Assembly: GCA_903870955.1 (NCBI GenBank)
Contig: CAIQEX010000452.1
Location: 1 to 5,635 of the forward strand
Direction: 5' to 3'
DNA from: an uncultured beta proteobacterium
GTDB lineage: Bacteria > Pseudomonadota > Gammaproteobacteria > Burkholderiales > Burkholderiaceae_C
Length of the DNA: 5,635 nt
In this document: piece by piece, positions 1 to 5,366 of the stretch
Layout of the letters: each line of letters starts with the position of its first letter
Numbering within the stretch: position 1 is the first letter of the stretch
Notes under the pieces: model-generated
The model's input: only the letters and a program-made list of their open reading frames with translations
What the model was told of the DNA's origin: nothing
Database searches by the model: none
Translations under genes and position numbers: made by a program

Positions 1-532
1 CGCTGTCGGGCAAACCACCGCGCTCCTCAATTTCATCCGCACCCAAGGCCGTGATGACCAGCATTTTGATGTTGCCAAAACCGGAACCGGGCTTTTTCAG
101 GGCACGCAACATTTCAAACCCGTCCATGCCCGGCATGATCAAGTCGGAGACCACGATATCCGGACGCATTTCACCAATTCGAACCAGACCTTCAAAGCCA
201 TTGGTGGCCGTGGTCAGTTCCACTGGAAAGTTCCAACCCGCCACTACGCCGCTGAATAAGCGCAAAAGCAGAGGATCATCTTCTACCAACAAAAGCTTGA
301 GAGATGCGAGGGCGTTGGCGACTGAATTGTTCGCTGGCGATAAATCATGTTGGCGCTCAGCCATCAGTTTCTCAACGGCACTGCGCGCAATACGTCGATG
401 GCCGCCCGCTGTGCGCCAAGCCGGCAAAACGCCCGCCTCCACCCACAACTGCACCGTTCGAACTGCTACGCCCAAGGTCTCACCGGCCTCGCGGGTGGTC
501 ATCACATCTTCATTGGCGGAAATTTTACGCAT
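1..532 (-). CDS. Response regulator with N-terminal MerR/excisionase-type HTH and receiver domain (C-terminus cut by window edge)
   Basis: This entry is my own translation of the minus strand; 177 codons are visible and the frame stays open past base 1. Residues about 11-60 form a MerR/excisionase-type winged HTH: TTREAGETLGV, then RTVQLWVEAGVLPAW, then the GGHRR wing at 43-47. A linker (about 61-77) leads to a receiver domain beginning KLLLVEDDPLL, with acidic pocket E84/D85/D86, a likely phospho-acceptor D130 in VVSDLIMPGMDGFE, and T161 in LVITALG. The conserved receiver lysine would lie in the missing part. The protein is probably a phosphorylation-controlled DNA-binding regulator; target and partner kinase are unknown. 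Domain order is reversed relative to most response regulators. An in-frame TAG lies just upstream (codon TAG, then ATT CGT CCC ATG), so ATG at 532 is the first ATG. It has no clear Shine-Dalgarno; the ATG at codon 11 (base 502), preceded by GAAG at 5 nt, is an alternative. Family assignment is firm, role is not. Confidence 0.88.
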   Translation of the reverse strand, partial: MRKISANEDVMTTREAGETLGVAVRTVQLWVEAGVLPAWRTAGGHRRIARSAVEKLMAERQHDLSPANNSVANALASLKLLLVEDDPLLLRLFSGVVAGWNFPVELTTATNGFEGLVRIGEMRPDIVVSDLIMPGMDGFEMLRALKKPGSGFGNIKMLVITALGADEIEERGGLPDS

Positions 533-650
533 GGGACGAATCTATTAGTATGGGTCGATTTTATCGGCAGTATGCCAGTGCCGGAGACAAACCTTTGGTT
601 AACTTACAAAAAGGATGCTCGTGCGATAGCATGACTCCACATTTCGACGC
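533..650. other. Divergent intergenic region between response regulator and ElyC-like gene
   Basis: This 118-base gap must hold the promoters of both divergent genes, but I see no convincing -35/-10 pair on either strand. CATACT occurs twice on the minus strand as a possible -10 without a well-spaced -35. Small inverted repeats are present: CGGCA/TGCCG at 565-569 and 579-583 (with GGCA/TGCC nested inside), CGAT-TTT-ATCG near 555-565, and AACC-TTT-GGTT at 590-600. Any of these could be an operator, for example for the neighbouring HTH regulator, but that is only inference. An AAAAAGGA run near 608-615 looks like a ribosome-binding site, yet it leads only to GTG-CGA-TAG at 621-629. Confidence 0.35.
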
Positions 651-1421
651 ATGCTTGTCCTGTCCAAAGTCCTCAATCTCGCGGCACAACCGTTAAATGT
701 TGTCCTGTTGCTGCTGTGCCTCAGCCTGTTCTGGGTGCAGCGCCGACCCGCGCGCGCAAAAAAGTTAACCGCCATTGCGCTGTTGGTTTTGGTATTGAGC
801 GGTTACAAGACATTGCCCGACGCCTTGCTGAGCGTGCTGGAGGACCAGTACACCGAGTGGCCCATGGAGGCCGATCTGAGCGGCTTCACGGGCATTGTCT
901 TGTTGGGCGGCGCACTGGAGCCCGGTCGCTTCAGCCAGTTTCACACGCAACCTCTGCTCAATTCCGGTGCCGAACGCATGGTGATGGCCGTTGCCTTGTG
1001 GCGGCGCAATCCACAGCTGCGATTGGTATTTACCGGCGGCGAAGGCGAGCTTTTTGGCAGCGGGCCCAGTGAGTCGGAGCGCGCGCTCCGGTTTTTTGAC
1101 GTCATGGGCGTGCCTCGCAGTGCGCTAACCCTGGAGACCCGATCCCAAAACACCTACGAGAACGCCGTTTTCACGCGTGATTTGCCGGGCTTGGACGCAC
1201 ACAAACCCTGGCTGCTGCTCACCTCCGCCTGGCACATGCCGCGCTCCGTGGCGACCTTCAGGAAAGCGGGTTGGAATGTGACGCCCTACCCCGTGGACTT
1301 TCGCACCGCCGGCTTGACACCGTTGAGCAGTTTTAACTTTGGCGAAGGCGCCGAGCGTTGGGAGTTGCTGCTGCATGAGTGTCTGGGCCTTGCGGCCTAC
1401 CGCTTGAGCGGTCGAATCTAA
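651..1421 (+). CDS. ElyC/SanA/YdcF-family (DUF218) inner-membrane protein
   Basis: The 256-residue protein has two N-terminal hydrophobic segments (about 4-29 and 38-52) separated by a short basic loop (QRRPARAKK), followed by a probably periplasmic DUF218 domain. Visible family motifs are IVLLGG (82-87), FTGG (127-130), SQNTYENA (165-172) and TSAWHMPRS (191-199), with YPVDF at 213-217. The two-helix anchor, the D-Q-Y-x-x-W segment at 65-70 and the length close to 259 residues resemble E. coli ElyC, linked to cell-wall synthesis and undecaprenyl carrier metabolism at low temperature. The biochemical activity of the family is not settled, so I give no gene symbol. ATG 651 is the only ATG after an in-frame TAG at 627; it lacks a recognisable Shine-Dalgarno. 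The stop codon overlaps the stop of the convergent CorC-type gene. DUF218 membership is secure; ElyC rather than another YdcF relative is likely but not proven. Confidence 0.9.
   Translation: MLVLSKVLNLAAQPLNVVLLLLCLSLFWVQRRPARAKKLTAIALLVLVLSGYKTLPDALLSVLEDQYTEWPMEADLSGFTGIVLLGGALEPGRFSQFHTQPLLNSGAERMVMAVALWRRNPQLRLVFTGGEGELFGSGPSESERALRFFDVMGVPRSALTLETRSQNTYENAVFTRDLPGLDAHKPWLLLTSAWHMPRSVATFRKAGWNVTPYPVDFRTAGLTPLSSFNFGEGAERWELLLHECLGLAAYRLSGRI
1386..1412. repeat. Two tandem small inverted repeats at the 3' end of the ElyC-like gene
   Basis: GGCC-TTGC-GGCC (1386-1397) is followed at once by ACCGC-TTGA-GCGGT (1399-1412). Both lie within the coding sequence of the ElyC-like gene, and on the minus strand just past the stop codon of the CorC-type gene, where they could fold in its transcript. 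Neither is followed by a T-run on either strand, so they are not classical terminators. They may merely reflect coding sequence. Confidence 0.3.
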
Positions 1422-2716
1422 ACCAGCTTACTTCTGGCCAGAACTTTTTCTACGCGGCGACCTTCCAGTTCGGTAATCTCGAATTGCCAGTGCGCACAAT
1501 CAATTTTTTCACCCGCTTCTGGCATGCGACCGGAAACCGCCATTAGCAAACCGGCCAAGGTGTTGTAGCGCCCCCGGTCCTCCTGCGGCAGTTCCGTCTC
1601 GATTTCGAGGCGTGCCTTCAACTCAGCGACCGGCATGAGACCATCGAGTAGCCATGAGCCATCCGGCTGTTGAATGGCCCAGGCGTCGCCATGTTCATCG
1701 GGTTTGAGTTCGCCGGTGATGGCCTCAAGCAGGTCGTTGGGTGTGATCAAGCCCTGCACCACACCATACTCATCCACCACAAAGACCATGCGCGCCGCCT
1801 TGATGCGGAACTGTTCAATAAGTTCCATGCCGGTGAGGGTTTCGGGTACGAACACGGCCGGCTCTACCAGGGCACCCACACCATAGGGATAGCGCACGCC
1901 GCGCTGCAACAACCGTGCAACGCTGACCACCCCCACGACATCATCCAAAGTACCGCGACACACGGGATACCACGAATGTGCCGCCTTCCCCGCCGCACCA
2001 CTGGCCTTTAAAAGTGCCTCGGCCACATGGCAATCGGCATCCAGCCATTCGATGTCTGACCTGGGAAGCATCATCGAAGCCAGCGTTCGATCATCGAGAT
2101 GAAATACGTTGCGCACCATCTGGTGCTCGTGCTCTTCAATAATGCCGGCGTCCACGCCATCTTCGAGACTGGCCGTGATTTCGGCCTCGGTCACAGCGCG
2201 GTTATCCGTGGTGTCGATTTGCAGAAGGCGCAGCATCCCTTGTGTGCAAAGTGAGAGTAAACGTACAAAAGGCTTTGCTACCAGGGCAATCCACTGCATG
2301 GGGCGGGAGACAACCCGCGCCACCGGCTCCGGGTAGAGTTGACCGATGCGCTTGGGTACCAGTTCGCCAAACAAAATGGTGATGAAGGTAATGACGGTGA
2401 CCACCAGCACCGTAGACGTCACGCCCGCAGCCTTGTGCGACAGCGTGAATGTCAGCTCCAACCAGGCAGCCAATCCCTCGCCGAAGGCGGCTTCCCCCAC
2501 CACGGCGTTCAACATGCCAATGCCCGTGATGCCGACTTGCACGACTGACAGGAACTGGGTCGGGTTATCCAACAAATCGAGTGCCGCCTGGGCCCCCAAA
2601 TCGCCCTCATCGGCCATGGTTTGTAGACGCACTTTTCTGCTCGCGGTCAGCGCTAATTCCGACATGGCAAACACACCATTAAGCAAGGTGAGCAGCAGAA
2701 TAACCAGGAAGTCCAT
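1418..2716 (-). CDS. CNNM/CorC-type (DUF21 + CBS pair + CorC_HlyC) membrane transporter, YtfL/PaeA-like
   Basis: The 432-residue protein has the full layout of the hemolysin/CorC family. A DUF21 (CNNM) membrane domain covers about 1-195, with an N-terminal helix (2-18), the MSELALTASRKVRLQ segment, NPTQFLSVVQVGITGIG (51-67), a hydrophobic stretch near 99-116 and GELVPKRIG (117-125). A CBS pair follows (about 212-272 and 283-337, the second containing FVVDEYGVVQGLIT), then a CorC_HlyC domain (about 347-428, with DGSWLLDGLMPV). Family members are proposed magnesium or cobalt exporters; the closest relative I recall is E. coli YtfL/PaeA, implicated in cadaverine/putrescine export. The substrate here cannot be read from the sequence. 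The older name 'hemolysin' is misleading. ATG 2716 immediately precedes the hydrophobic helix and has only a weak AGG four bases upstream. The gene is divergent from apaH across 23 bases, and its TAG stop overlaps the convergent ElyC-like stop within CTAA. Confidence 0.93.
   Translation of the reverse strand: MDFLVILLLTLLNGVFAMSELALTASRKVRLQTMADEGDLGAQAALDLLDNPTQFLSVVQVGITGIGMLNAVVGEAAFGEGLAAWLELTFTLSHKAAGVTSTVLVVTVITFITILFGELVPKRIGQLYPEPVARVVSRPMQWIALVAKPFVRLLSLCTQGMLRLLQIDTTDNRAVTEAEITASLEDGVDAGIIEEHEHQMVRNVFHLDDRTLASMMLPRSDIEWLDADCHVAEALLKASGAAGKAAHSWYPVCRGTLDDVVGVVSVARLLQRGVRYPYGVGALVEPAVFVPETLTGMELIEQFRIKAARMVFVVDEYGVVQGLITPNDLLEAITGELKPDEHGDAWAIQQPDGSWLLDGLMPVAELKARLEIETELPQEDRGRYNTLAGLLMAVSGRMPEAGEKIDCAHWQFEITELEGRRVEKVLARSKLV
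1432..1449 (+). terminator. Weak terminator-like palindrome plus T-run after the ElyC-like gene
   Basis: TTCTGGCCAGAA (1432-1443) is a perfect 12-base palindrome, and C plus five T (1445-1449) follows it on the plus strand, about 10 bases after the ElyC-like stop codon. The RNA stem would be only about four A/U-rich pairs around a GGCC loop, so termination would be weak. The element lies inside the 3' coding end of the convergent CorC-type gene and may be chance. Confidence 0.22.
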
Positions 2717-2739
2717 GGAGCCTAAGCGAAAATGTAGTC
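2717..2739. other. Very short divergent intergenic region between the CorC-type gene and apaH
   Basis: Only 23 bases separate two divergent start codons, too few for two independent promoters. The apaH promoter should therefore lie within the first codons of the CorC-type gene, and the reverse. I found no convincing -35/-10 pair in either flank. Neither start has a strong Shine-Dalgarno: GGAG at 2717-2720 is about 19 bases from the apaH ATG, and the opposite gene has only AGG (2722-2724 on the complement). Confidence 0.6.
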
Positions 2740-3591
2740 ATGTCACTTTACCTTATCGGCGATTTGCAAGGCTGCGATGCCGCACTGCAGCGGCTGCTTG
2801 AAAAAATCGCCTTCTCGCCAAGCCGCGATACTTTGTATTTCTTGGGCGACCTGGTGAACCGTGGCCCGGCCTCGGATGCGGTATTGCGCCGTTTGATGGG
2901 CTATGGCAATTCGGCCCGCTGTCTATTGGGCAACCACGACTTGCACTTGTTGGCCACCGCCTTCGGCGCGCGCAAACCGAGTCGCAAAGACACCCTGCAA
3001 TGCATCCTCGGGGCACCTGACCGCCATACCATGCTGGATTGGTTGCGTCATCAAAACCTGGCCATGCTGGAACACTGGGGTGGACAGCCGCTGCTGATGG
3101 TGCATGCGGGGGTTCTGCCGGGCTGGAGCGTGGATAAGACCATGCAACTGGCACGCGAAGTAGAAACGGTGCTGCGTTCGGACACGGTCGCAGACTTTTT
3201 TCAAACCATGTACGGCAATCTACCCGACGCCTGGAATGAGGCGTTGCAGGGACCTGAGCGCTTGCGCGTGATTGTCAATGCACTCACCCGCATGCGTTTG
3301 TGCACTGCCGAAGGGCGCATGGAGTTCGACTTCAGTGGTGGCGCCGAACGTGCCCCCGACGGCTACCTGCCCTGGTTTGAAGTACCGGGACGTTTGACAT
3401 CCAACGCGACGGTGGCGTTTGGGCACTGGTCGACATTGGGGTGGTTAGGGCGATCTGACGTGCTTTCGCTGGACACCGGCTGTGTCTGGGGTGGCTGCCT
3501 GAGCGCACTGCGAATCGATCCGGTTGCCAGCGGCTGGCAGAGCGAACTGATTCAGGTGCAGTGCGAGCAGGCGCAAAAGCCCGGTGACTGA
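2740..3591 (+). CDS. apaH: Symmetrical bis(5'-nucleosyl)-tetraphosphatase (diadenosine tetraphosphatase)
   Basis: ApaH hydrolyses Ap4A symmetrically to two ADP and, as shown in E. coli, can remove Np4N-type caps from RNA 5' ends. It is cytoplasmic. The 283-residue protein matches the usual family length (E. coli about 280) and shows the metallophosphoesterase signature in order: GDLQGC (7-12), GDLVNRG (36-42), GNHDLHLLA (64-72), MVHAGVLPGW (120-129), AFGHWSTL (226-233) and LDTGCVWGG (244-252), with NALTRMRLC (180-188) also typical of ApaH. The first motif has Q where E. coli has H (GDVHG); to my knowledge GDxQGC is common in ApaH of other proteobacteria, so I do not regard it as a defect. ATG 2740 starts directly before the first beta strand, as expected, but has no good Shine-Dalgarno. 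Unlike in E. coli, apaG and rsmA are not adjacent; the neighbours are a divergent CorC-type gene and a convergent helicase gene. Confidence 0.96.
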   Translation: MSLYLIGDLQGCDAALQRLLEKIAFSPSRDTLYFLGDLVNRGPASDAVLRRLMGYGNSARCLLGNHDLHLLATAFGARKPSRKDTLQCILGAPDRHTMLDWLRHQNLAMLEHWGGQPLLMVHAGVLPGWSVDKTMQLAREVETVLRSDTVADFFQTMYGNLPDAWNEALQGPERLRVIVNALTRMRLCTAEGRMEFDFSGGAERAPDGYLPWFEVPGRLTSNATVAFGHWSTLGWLGRSDVLSLDTGCVWGGCLSALRIDPVASGWQSELIQVQCEQAQKPGD

Positions 3592-3594
3592 CTC

Positions 3595-3608
3595 AGGGTT
3601 CGCACCCT
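3595..3608 (+). terminator. Weak hairpin just after apaH
   Basis: AGGGT-TCGC-ACCCT (3595-3608) forms a five-pair stem four bases after the apaH stop and is followed by only two T and then GG. It could slow transcription leaving apaH but lacks a proper U-tract. The stronger hairpin at 3622-3641 is oriented for the opposite strand. Confidence 0.22.
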
Positions 3609-3615
3609 TTGGAAC

Positions 3616-3641
3616 AAAAAAAACGGGCCTTGCGGCCCGTT
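3616..3641 (-). terminator. Intrinsic terminator of the RhlE-type helicase gene
   Basis: Read on the minus strand, AACGGGCC-GCAA-GGCCCGTT forms an eight-pair GC-rich stem (3641-3634 with 3629-3622) closed by a GNRA-type GCAA loop and runs directly into a tract of eight T (3623-3616, the first ones shared with the stem). It begins within three bases of the helicase stop codon, and the 5' arm overlaps a second in-frame TGA (tandem TGA TGA at 3646-3641). In the plus direction the stem is followed by TCATCATTCTG, a poor T-tract, so it is mainly a minus-strand terminator, although it may hinder apaH read-through. Confidence 0.9.
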
Positions 3642-3643
3642 CA

Positions 3644-5245
3644 TCATTCTGACTTGAAGAGCGCCGCCACCTTGCGCTTGGGCTTGATGTTGCTCGAGAT
3701 ACCGCGCGCAGCAGGCCGTGCTGCAGCCTCCCAAGCGGGCGCAGCGTCGGCGACGGGGCTGGGTTCGTAGGGTTTGTCGAAGAAGGGGTCCCGCGACTGG
3801 GTCGGTGCACGGGCATACTCGCGACGCCCCTCATTGCCACCCTCGCGACGACCGTCACCGCGACCACTGCTGCGCGACTCGGGGCGCGAGGCACTTCGTG
3901 GTTCGCTCCGGCCGTTGTCGCCACCGCCGTCTTCGTGGTACATGCGGCGACCGTCGTTGATACGGCCTTGCTTGCGAATGTCGGGCAGGTCTTCGTCAAA
4001 TTCCAGCGCCTCGATCTCAATCTTGGACTTGATCAGCTTTTCAATGTCGGCCACCAGACGGGCATCGTTACCACCGCCCACAAAACTCACGGCCAAACCG
4101 GCAGCGCCGGCACGACCGGTGCGACCAATGCGGTGCACATAGTCTTCTGCGTTGAAAGGAATGTCGAAGTTGAAAACGGCAGGCACATCCTTGATGTCCA
4201 ATCCCCGTGCCGCCACATCCGTGCACACCAGCAGATCGACCTCGCCCTTTTTGAACGACTCCAGTGCCTTCAGGCGCTCATCCTGGCTCTTGTCGCCGTG
4301 CAACGCGGTGGTCTTCAGACCTTCGCGCTCAAGCGAGCGCGCCAAACGGGCACAGCCCAACTTGCTATTGACGAACACGAAAGCCTGCTTCATGCCGCGT
4401 GTCTTCAGAATCTGGTGCAGCGCGTGGCGCTTGCCGTCTTCGTTCACGCTATAAAAATGTTGCTCCACCGTAGAGGCCGTCGCGTTCGAGCGCGCCACTT
4501 CGATGGTCACCGGATTTTGCAGATAGCTGCTGGCCAGACGTTTGATTTCGGGCGAGAAGGTCGCCGAAAACAGCAAGGTAATGCGCTGCTTGGGCAGATA
4601 CGACAGGATGCGCTGCAGGTCGGGCAGAAAACCGATGTCCAGCATGCGGTCGGCTTCGTCCAGCACCACGTATTCCACTTGGTTGAGCACGGCGGATTTG
4701 GCTTCGATATGGTCCAGCAGACGCCCTGGCGTGGCCACCAGCACCTCGACTCCGGCTTTCAGTTCCAGCGTTTGCGGCTTCATGTCCATGCCACCAAACA
4801 CCACCGCGCTACGCAGGTTGGTGTACTTGGCGTACAGCTTCACCTGTTGCGCCACCTGATCCGCGAGCTCACGCGTGGGCAACAGCACCAGTGCCCGCAC
4901 CGGGTGGCGCGCGGGCGATGTGGACGGGTTCTCGTGCTTCATCATGCGCTGCAGCAGCGGCAGGGCAAAAGCCGCGGTCTTGCCAGTGCCCGTCTGGGCA
5001 GCGCCCATCACATCGCGACCTGAAAGCACCACAGGAATCGCTTGGGCCTGAATCGGCGTCATGGACTCGTAGCCCATTTCGGCCACGGCACGTGCCAGGG
5101 GTGCAGCCAATTGCAACTGGGCAAAGGCCATGACCGGGGTGACCGGGCTTACAGCCGGTGTAGGGTCGTTGGTGACGGCAGATTCTGTGGCAGCGATTGC
5201 TGCTGGAATGGCGGTCTCATGGGTGGGGGTCAGTTCAGTATTCAA
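3644..5245 (-). CDS. rhlE: DEAD-box ATP-dependent RNA helicase, RhlE type
   Basis: The 533-residue protein is an ATP-dependent RNA-unwinding enzyme; RhlE-type helicases act in ribosome assembly and RNA turnover, often in the cold. The two RecA-like domains carry every signature: upstream F41 and Q-motif GYESMTPIQAQAIP (Q66), motif I AAQTGTGKT (82-90), PTRELA (123-128), TPGRLLD (172-178), DEAD (196-199), SAT (227-229), FVFVNSK (289-295), DVAARGLDI (343-351) and HRIGRTGRAG (371-380). A tail after about 425 is rich in Arg, Gly and Ser (GRGDGRREGG, NEGRREY) and ends in a basic KPKRK segment, as in RNA-binding tails. An N-terminal extension of about 38 residues is rich in Ala, Thr and Pro. The first possible start is TTG at 5245, with GGA five bases upstream; no ATG occurs before codon 39 (5131), which has no Shine-Dalgarno. 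I prefer TTG, with moderate certainty. The gene has its own likely promoter and terminator. RhlE subfamily is inferred from motif spacing and resemblance to Burkholderiales homologs. Confidence 0.95.
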   Translation of the reverse strand: MNTELTPTHETAIPAAIAATESAVTNDPTPAVSPVTPVMAFAQLQLAAPLARAVAEMGYESMTPIQAQAIPVVLSGRDVMGAAQTGTGKTAAFALPLLQRMMKHENPSTSPARHPVRALVLLPTRELADQVAQQVKLYAKYTNLRSAVVFGGMDMKPQTLELKAGVEVLVATPGRLLDHIEAKSAVLNQVEYVVLDEADRMLDIGFLPDLQRILSYLPKQRITLLFSATFSPEIKRLASSYLQNPVTIEVARSNATASTVEQHFYSVNEDGKRHALHQILKTRGMKQAFVFVNSKLGCARLARSLEREGLKTTALHGDKSQDERLKALESFKKGEVDLLVCTDVAARGLDIKDVPAVFNFDIPFNAEDYVHRIGRTGRAGAAGLAVSFVGGGNDARLVADIEKLIKSKIEIEALEFDEDLPDIRKQGRINDGRRMYHEDGGGDNGRSEPRSASRPESRSSGRGDGRREGGNEGRREYARAPTQSRDPFFDKPYEPSPVADAAPAWEAAARPAARGISSNIKPKRKVAALFKSE

Positions 5246-5253
5246 ATCGGTCC
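5243..5253 (-). promoter_or_regulatory. Ribosome-binding site and TTG start of the helicase gene
   Basis: The start codon is TTG (5245-5243). GGA (5253-5251) lies five bases upstream on the minus strand. An in-frame TAG ten codons upstream (5275-5273) excludes a longer protein, and no ATG or GTG lies between. The first ATG of the frame, at 5131, is preceded by a C/G-rich stretch without a purine-rich site, so TTG is the better-supported start. Confidence 0.55.
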
Positions 5254-5271
5254 GGCATAGCCAAAAGATGT

Positions 5272-5319
5272 GCTATCCATCCGATAGCGGGGCGCCCCTA
5301 AACTCAGGGGCAAACCCGC
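5272..5319 (-). promoter_or_regulatory. Structured 5' leader of the helicase gene: two abutting hairpins
   Basis: On the minus strand the first element is an inner stem GCCCCT-GAGTTT-AGGGGC (5311-5306 with 5299-5294), extendable by an outer stem GCGGG/CCCGC (5319-5315 with 5291-5287) across a small internal loop. The second is a perfect inverted repeat GCTATC-GGATG-GATAGC (5288-5283 with 5277-5272), which shares two bases with the outer stem of the first, so the two compete slightly. Neither is followed by a T-run, so they are not ordinary terminators. If transcription starts near 5313, only the inner part of hairpin one would be in the leader. A role in mRNA stability or autoregulation by the helicase is inference. 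Confidence 0.55.
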
Positions 5320-5348
5320 ATTATCCTCTAAGCCCGCCTTATCGGCAA
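5320..5348 (-). promoter_or_regulatory. Sigma-70-like promoter upstream of the helicase gene
   Basis: On the minus strand TTGCCG (5348-5343, four of six matches to TTGACA) is followed after exactly 17 bases by GATAAT (5325-5320, five of six matches to TATAAT). The predicted transcription start is near 5313, giving a leader of about 68 bases before the TTG start. The -35 box begins about 20 bases after the dcd stop codon, so the helicase gene can be transcribed independently of dcd; I see no strong dcd terminator, so read-through is also possible. Confidence 0.65.
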
Positions 5349-5366
5349 AACCGGAAAGTTTTTAGC

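Noticed and set aside
51..696. Three plus-strand open frames over the response regulator
   Set aside because: They are antisense to the well-supported HTH-receiver frame and show no family motifs.
2758..2775. ApaH first metal motif GDLQGC has Q in place of the H of E. coli GDVHG
   Set aside because: As far as I recall, GDxQGC is the usual form in ApaH of Pseudomonas and betaproteobacteria, so it is not a sign of inactivation.
2346..2801. Plus-strand open frame opposite the start of the CorC-type gene
   Set aside because: It is antisense to a conserved membrane domain and overlaps apaH in another frame; no domain is recognisable.
3445..4020. Minus-strand open frame of 191 codons spanning the end of apaH and of the helicase gene
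   Set aside because: It is out of frame with the helicase gene, opposite apaH, and has low-complexity Arg/Ala/Thr composition; it would read through the clear terminator at 3616-3641.
3935..5023. Long plus-strand open frame (362 codons) opposite the helicase gene
   Set aside because: It lies wholly antisense to a gene with every DEAD-box motif. Its translation is His/Gln/Arg-rich without recognisable domains, as expected of a shadow frame in GC-rich coding DNA.
5289..5298. Perfect ten-base palindrome GGGGCGCCCC
   Set aside because: It cannot form a hairpin with a loop of its own and is explained by the overlapping arms of the leader hairpins; no protein site is recognised.
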